From JAKLKS01 sp964370855 (GTDB lineage Bacteria; Planctomycetota; JAJSAM01; JAKLKS01), in contig CAYJMF010000195.1 of the NCBI GenBank assembly GCA_964370855.1, positions 1 through 5,711 of the forward strand: a DNA stretch of 5,711 bases, read 5' to 3'. The notes beneath the pieces were generated by a model. It was not told the origin of the DNA and ran no database searches. It was given only the letters and a program-made list of their open reading frames with translations. Positions 1 to 5,500 of this stretch are shown here, piece after piece. The position numbers and the translations under genes were made by a program. Positions within the stretch are counted from its first letter, which is position 1, and each line of letters opens with the position of its first letter.

Positions 1-40
1 GAGAGGGGCCGGTCCGGAACGGATCGGACCGGACCCTCTC
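1..40. repeat. Imperfect inverted repeat at window edge, possible terminator hairpin
   Basis: Arms 1-16 and 25-40 are complementary at 15 of 16 positions, with an 8-nt loop (GAACGGAT). The single mismatch is G8 against A33. No T tract follows on the plus strand (GAAACGGGCG) and the other side lies outside the window. It may be the transcription-end hairpin of a gene to the left, but that gene is not visible. Confidence 0.5.
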
Positions 41-67
41 GAAACGGGCGCGTTGAACGTCGACGGC

Positions 68-91
68 GGGAGGGGAGGAGGGAGGAAGGGG
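68..91 (+). other. Polypurine tract with G-quadruplex motif
   Basis: Twenty-four uninterrupted purines contain four G runs of at least three (68-70, 72-75, 80-82, 88-91) with loops of 1, 4 and 5 nt, which satisfies the usual intramolecular G-quadruplex pattern. Positions 73-81 can also pair with CCTCCTCCC at 211-219 in the downstream pyrimidine-rich stretch. No function is shown by the sequence. Confidence 0.45.
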
Positions 92-322
92 CAGGAGATC
101 CGAACGGTTCCACGTTTTCAAAGGGGAGTGGCGGGAGCTCCTGCTCCTCCATTCCCTCACGGAGTCCCAGCTGGTACCGGTGCTGTTTCTCCTCCCCGCG
201 CTCCTCCTCTCCTCCTCCCAAGTTCCCGATCCTCCCCCGCCGTCCCCCCCCTCCCCCCGTTCCGAACGCTCCCCACCCCCCGGTGAGCCACCGGACCCCA
301 CGATGGCCCGCCTCTCCATTCA

Positions 323-406
323 CGCCCGGGAGATCCACATCGGGGGGGCGGTGGGGAATGTCGACCGGGAAGTGCCCCGCCCCCCCCGATGTGGATCTCC
401 CGGGCG
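323..406. repeat. Perfect 26-bp inverted repeat with 32-nt spacer
   Basis: Arm 323-348 is the exact reverse complement of arm 381-406; the core of the arm is GGGAGATCCACATCGGGG. The pairing can continue inward through CGG (349-351) and CCG (377-379) if C380 is bulged. The spacer also has GGGG facing CCCC and a GTCGAC palindrome (360-365). The RNA would be an exceptionally stable stem. Because of the symmetry, overlapping frames on both strands encode the same peptide AREIHIGG. It could be a terminator, a leader hairpin, a palindromic mobile-element remnant or a regulator site; the sequence alone does not decide. Confidence 0.7.
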
Positions 407-501
407 ACCCGGCCGCGCCCGGTGCTCCCGCATCGTCGAGGATGAACGGGGAGCCTTCCTCCTCCAAACAGGACCGCTGAAAATTCCCCGAAATTCCACT
501 C

Positions 502-557
502 CACCCTGTGCCAGGCACCTACCGAACCCCCGGGGGCCTATACTGTTGCACAGGGTG
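502..557. promoter_or_regulatory. Spaced dyad upstream of the cluster, candidate operator
   Basis: CACCCTGTGC (502-511) and GCACAGGGTG (548-557) form a perfect 10-bp inverted repeat with a 36-nt spacer. The left arm overlaps a smaller palindrome, GTGCC-A-GGCAC (508-518). The pair brackets the TATACT box at 539-544 and ends 26 nt before the first start codon, a placement that suits a repressor site or leader stem. No regulator is identified. Confidence 0.35.
539..544 (+). promoter_or_regulatory. Possible -10 box TATACT
   Basis: TATACT matches the housekeeping sigma -10 consensus at five of six positions and stands out in GC-rich DNA. It would give a transcript start near 551 and a leader of about 33 nt before the ATG at 584. 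There is no convincing -35 element 16-18 bp upstream, so the call is weak. Confidence 0.25.
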
Positions 558-573
558 TTCGGGGCTGTCCCGC

Positions 574-579
574 GGGAGG
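574..579 (+). promoter_or_regulatory. Ribosome binding site GGGAGG deciding the start at 584
   Basis: GGGAGG lies 4 nt before the ATG at 584. The next in-frame ATG (605) is preceded by GGTCCAATCCGGCAGCGGC with no Shine-Dalgarno match, so 584 is preferred. Confidence 0.55.
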
Positions 580-583
580 GTGC

Positions 584-1948
584 ATGGTCCAATCCGGCAG
601 CGGCATGTCGTCCCCGTCGAAGGGGGAGGGTCCCCTCGGGGCGCGCCTCGCCCCGGTCCGCGGCTGGCTCGCCCTCTCACGGACCGTGGAGGGGCTGGAG
701 GTCGGCCTCGTCGCCGGCACCGCCGGCGCCCTCGCGCTCGGCCTCCTCCACTGGTTCGGGGTCCCCGTCGCCACCGCGCGCTTCGCCCTCACCGGGGGCG
801 CCACCGTGGCCCTCACCGCCGCCCTCGTCGCGCTGCTCCGCCACCGCGCCTCCTCCCACCGCCTCGCCGCCCTCGTGGACGAGCGCCTCGGCCTCGCCGA
901 GCGCACCGCCACGGCCATGGCGCTGCGCTCCGGGGCCGCGGCGGCGCCCCCCCTCGGCCCCCTCGTGGAGGAGGACGCGCTGCGCACCCTCGCCGCCCTC
1001 CCCCCGGGGGAGATCCGGCGGGCCTTCCTCCCCCGCCCCCGGTGGAAGCCCTGGACCGGCGCGGCCCTGGCGGCGCTGCTCGCCTTCGCCGCCTTCGACG
1101 CCGAGCCGCTCAAGGCCGAGGACCTGAAACCCGTGGACCTCGCCGCCGCCAACAGGGAGAAGAAGGAGAAGGAGGAGGCGGCCCGCGCCGCCCGCCGCCT
1201 GCAGGAGGCCGCCCGGGAGGTCGAGGAGGCCGCCGATCCGAAGGAGGCCGCGCTCAGGGCCCTCGCCGCGGAGATGCGCCGCCGCACCGAGGAGATCCTC
1301 CGCCAGAACCCGCCCCAGGCCCGGGCCATGGCCGCCTTCCAGAAGATGGGCGAGCTCTCCCGCGAGCGCCAGGAGATGCTCGCCGGCATGGACCCGAAGA
1401 CCCTCGAGGAGTGGAAGGCCGACGGCAAGCTGGCGACGGCCGACCCCTCCCTGAAGAAGCTCCTCGACGCGCTGCTCAACGCCGATCTCAAGGGCCTCAA
1501 CCAGGACCTCGCCTCCCTCGACAACTCCCTCAAGGGGGCCGAGGGCTCCGGGGAGTGGTCGCCGGAGTCCCTCGCCGCCCTCAAGGAGCGCCTCGAGGAC
1601 CTGGCCGACGCCATGGAGAAGAACGGGGCCGCCCTCGAGGGGCGCAAGGGGATGAAGCAGGGCCTCCAGACCCTCGGCGACCCGGAGCTCCTCCGGAGGA
1701 TCGCCGAGCGGGTCGGGAAGCTCATGGAGACCCTGAAGGAGCAGGGCTGGGAGGGCTGCAAGACCCCCGCGGGCCTCGAGGGCGGGGAAGGCGGGGAGGC
1801 CGGGGAGGACTTCGAGCCCGGCGAGCCCATCTACCTCACCGACATGGAGCTCCAGGCCATGCTCGACCGCCTGGAGGAGCTCCAGAAGATGGCGGAGCTC
1901 GGACAGCTCGCCTTCTGCCAGAACTGCGGCCTCACGGGGGGCACCTGA
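584..1948 (+). CDS. Membrane-anchored helical/coiled-coil protein of a VWA gene cluster, C-terminal CxxC
   Basis: This 454-residue protein has no family I can name with certainty. Hydrophobic segments at about 38-58 and 67-86 form an N-terminal membrane hairpin and a third lies at about 156-171. Between them is a Leu/Ala-rich stretch (94-114) containing VDERLGLAERTATA, a pattern I recall from membrane partners of BatA-like VWA proteins (DUF4175-like). From about 190 onward it is charged and helical; Lys/Glu-rich residues 190-240 are probably coiled coil. It ends in FCQNCGLTGGT with a CxxC pair (Cys445, Cys448). The likely role is a membrane scaffold or partner of the VWA protein encoded downstream, but no enzymatic motif is visible. 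The downstream 107-residue gene is in the same frame, separated only by two TGA codons, so the two may be halves of one ancestral protein. The 584 start is supported by GGGAGG at 574-579. Confidence 0.85.
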   Translation: MVQSGSGMSSPSKGEGPLGARLAPVRGWLALSRTVEGLEVGLVAGTAGALALGLLHWFGVPVATARFALTGGATVALTAALVALLRHRASSHRLAALVDERLGLAERTATAMALRSGAAAAPPLGPLVEEDALRTLAALPPGEIRRAFLPRPRWKPWTGAALAALLAFAAFDAEPLKAEDLKPVDLAAANREKKEKEEAARAARRLQEAAREVEEAADPKEAALRALAAEMRRRTEEILRQNPPQARAMAAFQKMGELSRERQEMLAGMDPKTLEEWKADGKLATADPSLKKLLDALLNADLKGLNQDLASLDNSLKGAEGSGEWSPESLAALKERLEDLADAMEKNGAALEGRKGMKQGLQTLGDPELLRRIAERVGKLMETLKEQGWEGCKTPAGLEGGEGGEAGEDFEPGEPIYLTDMELQAMLDRLEELQKMAELGQLAFCQNCGLTGGT

Positions 1949-1956
1949 AAGAGCGG

Positions 1957-1977
1957 CGGGTCCCCGGCGGGGACCTG
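1957..1977 (+). other. Hairpin between two in-frame TGA codons
   Basis: CGGGTCCCC (1957-1965) pairs with GGGGACCTG (1969-1977) around a 3-nt loop GGC. The inner 7 bp are perfect, followed by one G-U wobble and one C-G pair. It begins 8 nt after the stop of the 454-residue gene (TGA 1946-1948) and runs into a second in-frame TGA (1976-1978). It partly overlaps the Shine-Dalgarno sequence of the next gene at 1977, so it could couple translation of the two genes or modulate termination. Confidence 0.5.
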
Positions 1978-1983
1978 AGGGGG
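1977..1983 (+). promoter_or_regulatory. Ribosome binding site GAGGGGG for the 107-residue gene
   Basis: GAGGGGG lies 4 nt before the ATG at 1988. Several later in-frame ATGs (2012, 2024, 2030, 2036, 2054) fall within the Gly/Met repeat, but only 1988 has this spacing to a good Shine-Dalgarno sequence. Confidence 0.5.
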
Positions 1984-1987
1984 CGGC

Positions 1988-2311
1988 ATGGGGGCCGGTT
2001 TCGGCCTCGGCATGGGTTCGGGGATGGGGATGGGCATGGGCGCGGGCCTCGGCATGGGACCCCGGCCCCGCTCCCCCGACGACAAGGGCCTCGTCCGGGA
2101 GCGCACCCGCGGGAAGATGGGCCCCACGGGGGAGATCAACGAGGTCCAGACCTTCACGGGGATCCCGCAGGAGGGGGAATCGAAGATCGTCCTGACGGAG
2201 ATGGTCCAGTCCGCGACCCAGGAGGCGGAGGAGGCCCTCGGGCAGGAGGAGATCCCCCGCAAGCGGCGCGAGGCCGTGCAGAAGTACTTCGAGGGAGTGC
2301 AGCCGAAGTAG
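1988..2311 (+). CDS. Small Gly/Met-rich protein with conserved-looking C-terminal domain
   Basis: This 107-residue protein has no recognised named family. Residues 1-24 alternate Gly with Met, Leu and Ala and look like a flexible linker rather than a signal peptide or membrane helix, since there is no charged start. Residues 31-107 are a soluble charged domain containing RGKMGPTGEI (41-50), a helix-rich middle and the ending IPRKRREAVQKYFEGVQP. An Ile-Pro followed by Arg-rich residues, Val and Tyr-Phe near the end resembles, from memory, the C-terminal tail of larger membrane proteins encoded beside VWA genes. It follows the 454-residue gene by 39 nt in the same frame with two intervening TGA codons, and the intervening codons (KSGGSPAGT, then GGG) would read as a natural Gly/Ser linker. 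It is therefore either a detached C-terminal domain translated separately or the end of a fused protein interrupted by stops. Confidence 0.7.
   Translation: MGAGFGLGMGSGMGMGMGAGLGMGPRPRSPDDKGLVRERTRGKMGPTGEINEVQTFTGIPQEGESKIVLTEMVQSATQEAEEALGQEEIPRKRREAVQKYFEGVQPK
2003..2058 (+). repeat. Short direct repeats within the Gly/Met tract
   Basis: GGCCTCGGCATGGG occurs identically at 2003-2016 and 2045-2058. Between them the hexamer GATGGG is repeated in tandem (2023-2028, 2029-2034), followed by CATGGG (2035-2040). They encode the alternating Gly-Met/Leu-Gly segment and suggest growth by slippage; length may vary between strains. Confidence 0.6.
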
Positions 2312-2324
2312 GGCGGCGGCGGCC

Positions 2325-2349
2325 CCCCGTCGAGGGCGCCTCGACGGGG
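2325..2349 (+). terminator. Strong intergenic hairpin before the VWA gene
   Basis: CCCCGTCGAGG (2325-2335) and CCTCGACGGGG (2339-2349) form a perfect 11-bp stem with a 3-nt loop GCG. Only a short TTT follows (2356-2358) after CGGGGG, so a classical U-tract terminator is not convincing. It lies between the 107-residue gene and the VWA gene on the same strand, where it could attenuate transcription or protect a processed transcript end. Confidence 0.4.
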
Positions 2350-2380
2350 CGGGGGTTTCCGGGGAGGGTGCGGAACGGGC

Positions 2381-5300
2381 ATGGGCATCGAGCTGGGCCG
2401 TCCCCTCTTCCTCCTGATCCTCCTCGCCATCCCCCTCTCCTGGTGGTGGTTCCGCCGGGCACGCGGGGGGCGGCTCTCCTGGCCCGACCGGCTCTCCGTG
2501 CTCCTGCGCGCCGTCCTCATCGCCTGCCTCGCCCTCGCGCTGTCGGAGCCCCGCTGGGTGCGGTCCGTCGAGGGGAGGGCCACGGCCTTCGTGCAGGACG
2601 TCTCCGATTCCGTCCCCGCGGCGGGGCGCGAGGAGGCGGCCCGCTGGATGGACCGGGTCCTCCTCGACCGCCGCCCCGAGAAGGAGGACGTCGCCCACCT
2701 CGTCTTCGCCGACGGCACCGGCATCGAGCGCCCCTTCCAGGGGCTCGGGGGGCTCCGCCCCGAGGACATCCGGCCGCTGGACCCCCGCCGCGTGGGCTCC
2801 GTCATCGAGCGGGGGGAATCCGACGTCGAGGAGGCGCTCCGCGCCGCCGTCGCCTCCTTCCCCCCGGAGGCGGCCCGCCGCGTCGTCCTCGTCACCGACG
2901 GCAACGAGACCCGGGGCCGCGCCGAGGACGCCGTGAGGGACATGGTCGCGTCCGGCGTGGAGGTCCTCGTCCTCCCGGTCCGCTACGAGCGGCGCAACGA
3001 GGTCCTCGTGCGCAAGGTCGTCGCCCCGCCGAGGGCCCGCGTGGGACAGCCCGTGGCGACCCGCGCCGTCGTCGAATCCACGGAGGACGGGGTGGAAGCG
3101 GAGATCGTCTTCCGCGACGGCCGGGACCGGGAGATCAACCGCAGCGCCGTCACCCTGGACAGGGGGACCCGCGTCTTCGAGCTGAAGCGCACCCTCGACG
3201 AGGCGGGGCTCCACGAGGTGCGCGTCCAGGTGGAGGGCGCGGCCGGGGACGGGGATCCGGCCAACAACCGCGGGACCGCGGCCATCTGGGCCGAGGGGGA
3301 CGCGGCGGTGCTGCTGGCCTCGCGGGACCCGGCGGCCTCGGAGCCCGTGCGCGACGCGCTCTCGAAGAGCGGCATGGCGGTCCGGCTCGTGGACCTCGGC
3401 GATCTCCCGGACCAGCCCGGGGCGCTGCTCCCCTACGAGTGCCTCGTCCTCGTGGACGTGGCGGCCTCGGACCTGACGTCGGCCCAGATGCGCATGATCC
3501 GCAGCGCCGTGGAGGAGACCGGCCTCGGCCTCGTCGCCGTCGGGGGCCCCCACTCCTTCAGCGCCGGCGCCTACGGCGGGACCCCCCTCGAGGAGGTCCT
3601 CCCCGTCACCATGGACGTGAAGCAGAAGCGGGTCCTGCCCAACGGGGCCTGCGTCGTCGTGCTCCACACCTGCGAGTTCCCCCGGGGCAACGACTGGGCC
3701 CGCACCATCGCCAAGTCCGTGGTGCGCACCCTCGGCCGCAACGACTGGTTCGGCTGCGTGGACTGGGAGGGGGCGACGGGGGCGACCTGGGTGGTGCCCC
3801 TCTCCAAGGGGGACCGGGGGGCGATGATCGCGGCACTGGACGCCGCCAACCCCATGGACATGCCGAGCCTCGCCGACTGCGTGCAGGCCGGCGTGGAGGC
3901 CATGGAGAAGGTCAACGCCCACCTCAAGCACATGATCGTCATCTCCGACGGCGATCCCATGATGCCGGGGAAGGACCTCGTGCAGAGGATGGTCCAGGGG
4001 GGCATCACCATCTCCGCCGTGGCCATCGCGCAGCACGGCGTGCAGGACGCCATGAAGCCCATGGCCGACGCCACGGGGGGGCGCTACTACGCCCTCAACG
4101 AGGGGGAGGTGGAGACGCTCCCGGCCATCTTCATGAAGGAGGCCTCCGTCGTCCGCCGGTCCACGGTCTTCGAGAAGGACTTCACCCCCCTCCCCGCCTT
4201 CCCCCACGAGATCCTGAAGGGGATCCTCCCGGACCCGCTCCCGCCGCTCCACGGCTACGTGGTCACCTCCCTCAAGGACCGCGCCGAGCTCGTCCTCACG
4301 GAGTCGGAGAACTCCGACCCCATCCTCGCCGTCTGGCGCAAGGGGCTCGGCGTCTCGGCGGCCTTCACCTCGGACCTCGCCGGCCGCTGGGGGAAGGACT
4401 GGCTCGGCTGGGACCGCTACGAGCGGTTCACCGCCCAGCTCGTCCGCTCCTGCTCCCGGGGGATGCAGAGGAGCCCCTTCTCGCTCAGGGTCGAGGCGCA
4501 GTCCGGCGAGGGGCTCGCCGTGGTGGAGGCCGTGGACGCCGAGGGGAACTACGTGGACCGCCTCGCCTTCGAGGGGCGCGTCGTCGGCCCCGACGGGAAC
4601 TCCGTCCCCCTCCGGGTTCTCCAGACCGCCCAGGGCCGCTACGAGGCCTCCTTCCCCGCGACCCGGCCCGGCGTCTACCTCGTGGCCCTCGAGCACCCCC
4701 TCCCCGGGGACGCGCCGGAGAACCCCGTGAAGGCCCAGGTCCGCGCCGCCCTCCCCGTGGACTACTCGCCGGAGCACCTCGCCCTCAAGAGCGACGAGCG
4801 GTTCTTCGAGCGCCTCGCCGCCGCCGGCGCGAAGGTCGTCCCCGGCGACGCCCGTCCCTTCCTCGACCCCCTGCCGAAGTCCCGCACCCGCATCGACGCG
4901 TGGCGCTGGCTCCTCCTGCTGGCGGTCCTCCTCTTCCCCCTGGAGGTGGCGGCCCGGCGCCTGCGCCTCGATCCGGGCCCCCTCGCGCGGCAGGCCGGCG
5001 CCTTCCTGGCGCGCCTTCGCGGCCGGCTCCCCCGGCCGGCGGCGCGGCGGCAGGCGCCGGTGGTGGTGACCACCGGCGCCATCGCCACGGCGGGCTCCGC
5101 CGGGGACGCCGCCGCCGCCGCCGCCCGCGCCGGCGCCCCCCCCCCGCCCCCCCCCCGGGCGCCCGGGGGGCCCCCCCCGGGCCCCCCCCCCCGGGCGCCC
5201 CCCCCCCCCTCCCGGGGGGGGGCGAGGGGCGGGCAGCAGCCCGCCCCTGAAGAGGTGGTCAGAGCTCATGAAGGTCCTCCTTCACAAGCTCTGAGCACGC

Positions 5301-5500
5301 AGATCATTACATCACCGCGGTCGGCGGCGCCGGTTCGTCCGCCGCGCCCGCCTTGGAGATCGGCACCAGCACGAGGTACGCCGCCAGCCCGACGAGGACC
5401 GCGATCGCCAGCCACGGCGCGATCGCCGCGAACGACTCGGCCGTCGGGAATGTCTTGTCGGCGCGGGAGACGACGACGCCGGCGACCACGAGGCCCATGA
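2381..5500 (+). CDS. Membrane protein with two VWA domains and a GATase1-like domain (BatA/CoxL-like); 3' end uncertain
   Basis: N-terminal membrane helices lie at about 8-24 and 38-54, as in BatA-type proteins. A first VWA domain (about 66-200) keeps the metal site DVSDS (Asp73, Ser75, Ser77) and VTDG (Asp173). Residues about 200-300 look like a beta-sandwich. A GATase1-like (DUF1355-type) segment at about 305-410 contains LVAVGGPHSF and GTPLEEVLPV. Inserted next is a second VWA-like domain (about 420-595) whose metal motif is replaced by HTCE (429-432) but which keeps ISDGDP (521-526) and ATGGRYY. The second half of the GATase-like fold follows (SAAFTSDLAGRWGKDW, 659-674), then another probable sandwich (700-795) and a C-terminal helix (842-858). 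The protein probably sits in the membrane as a protein-interaction platform with the partner encoded at 584. Coding support ends near 5130: beyond that the frame crosses a G/C homopolymer stretch and its last 194 nt are antisense to the transporter gene. A small indel there would instead end the gene at TGA 5248-5250. The Shine-Dalgarno GGGGAGGG (2361-2368) is 12 nt from the ATG, which is longer than usual. Confidence 0.85.
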   Translation: MGIELGRPLFLLILLAIPLSWWWFRRARGGRLSWPDRLSVLLRAVLIACLALALSEPRWVRSVEGRATAFVQDVSDSVPAAGREEAARWMDRVLLDRRPEKEDVAHLVFADGTGIERPFQGLGGLRPEDIRPLDPRRVGSVIERGESDVEEALRAAVASFPPEAARRVVLVTDGNETRGRAEDAVRDMVASGVEVLVLPVRYERRNEVLVRKVVAPPRARVGQPVATRAVVESTEDGVEAEIVFRDGRDREINRSAVTLDRGTRVFELKRTLDEAGLHEVRVQVEGAAGDGDPANNRGTAAIWAEGDAAVLLASRDPAASEPVRDALSKSGMAVRLVDLGDLPDQPGALLPYECLVLVDVAASDLTSAQMRMIRSAVEETGLGLVAVGGPHSFSAGAYGGTPLEEVLPVTMDVKQKRVLPNGACVVVLHTCEFPRGNDWARTIAKSVVRTLGRNDWFGCVDWEGATGATWVVPLSKGDRGAMIAALDAANPMDMPSLADCVQAGVEAMEKVNAHLKHMIVISDGDPMMPGKDLVQRMVQGGITISAVAIAQHGVQDAMKPMADATGGRYYALNEGEVETLPAIFMKEASVVRRSTVFEKDFTPLPAFPHEILKGILPDPLPPLHGYVVTSLKDRAELVLTESENSDPILAVWRKGLGVSAAFTSDLAGRWGKDWLGWDRYERFTAQLVRSCSRGMQRSPFSLRVEAQSGEGLAVVEAVDAEGNYVDRLAFEGRVVGPDGNSVPLRVLQTAQGRYEASFPATRPGVYLVALEHPLPGDAPENPVKAQVRAALPVDYSPEHLALKSDERFFERLAAAGAKVVPGDARPFLDPLPKSRTRIDAWRWLLLLAVLLFPLEVAARRLRLDPGPLARQAGAFLARLRGRLPRPAARRQAPVVVTTGAIATAGSAGDAAAAAARAGAPPPPPPRAPGGPPPGPPPRAPPPPSRGGARGGQQPAPEEVVRAHEGPPSQALSTQIITSPRSAAPVRPPRPPWRSAPARGTPPARRGPRSPATARSPRTTRPSGMSCRRGRRRRRRPRGP
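5107..5222. repeat. Extreme G/C-only homopolymer tract
   Basis: Positions 5107-5209 contain no A or T at all (103 nt). After six GCC codons come runs of C10 (5136-5145), C10 (5147-5156), G6, C8, C11 and C12 (5198-5209), then G9 (5214-5222). CCCCCCGGGCGCCC appears twice (5151-5164 and 5187-5200) and the stretch is highly self-complementary. In the VWA frame it reads as Pro/Gly/Arg repeats, but no frame can be trusted through it. It could be a real Pro-rich tail or a sequencing or assembly artefact. Confidence 0.8.
5225..5248. terminator. Perfect GC-rich hairpin after the VWA gene
   Basis: AGGGGCGGGC (5225-5234) and GCCCGCCCCT (5239-5248) form a perfect 10-bp stem around AGCA. It sits between convergent genes, directly after the homopolymer tract and overlapping a TGA (5248-5250) that would be the VWA gene stop in another frame. 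No U tract follows on either strand, so it is a structural candidate for transcript termination, not a canonical one. Confidence 0.45.
5259..5294 (-). terminator. Hairpin downstream of the OPT transporter gene
   Basis: Arms 5259-5274 and 5279-5294 pair at 14 of 16 positions with a 4-nt loop; the two mismatched positions are adjacent and form a small internal loop. The stem begins 12 nt beyond the transporter stop codon on the minus strand, the usual place for a terminator. The following minus-strand bases (CCACCTCTTC) are only pyrimidine-rich. It may act in both directions. Confidence 0.45.

Larger units (their letters stand above)
41..583. other. Non-coding upstream region, no credible gene
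   Basis: Open frames cross this stretch on both strands, but their translations are low-complexity Pro/Arg/Ser/Gly strings with no domain, and the base composition shows no codon structure. The DNA is strand-asymmetric: purine-rich around 68-91, then C/T-rich from about 186 to 290. It also contains the 323-406 and 502-557 inverted repeats. AAATTCC occurs twice (481-487 and 491-497), exactly 10 bp apart, in a locally AT-richer patch. The region probably holds the leader and control sequences of the downstream cluster. Confidence 0.6.

Noticed and set aside
535..551. Sigma-54 promoter using TTGCA at 546-550
   Set aside because: The upstream GG is one base off the required spacing to GC and the rest of the -24 element is absent.
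605..607. Alternative ATG start of the first gene
   Set aside because: It is in frame but has no Shine-Dalgarno sequence, unlike the ATG at 584.
180..1127. 315-residue plus-strand open frame beginning in the upstream region
   Set aside because: Its N-terminal half lies in pyrimidine-rich non-coding DNA and its C-terminal half is an out-of-frame shadow of the gene at 584. The translation is Pro/Ser/Arg low complexity.
1946..1978. Selenocysteine insertion at the TGA codons with the 1957-1977 hairpin as SECIS
   Set aside because: The stem lies near the right distance, but the loop GGC does not match the usual bacterial apical loop, two TGAs would need reading, and the family has no known selenocysteine. 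Not supported.
508..5250. 1580-residue plus-strand open frame
   Set aside because: It overlaps all three real genes in another frame and translates to Pro/Arg/Gly-rich low-complexity sequence without domains, a side effect of the GC-rich codons. Only its stop (5248-5250) may matter, as the VWA end after an indel.
677..5269. 1530-residue minus-strand open frame
   Set aside because: It is antisense to the cluster, rich in Gly/Glu/His/Leu with no recognisable domain, and a mirror of the biased third positions of the true genes.
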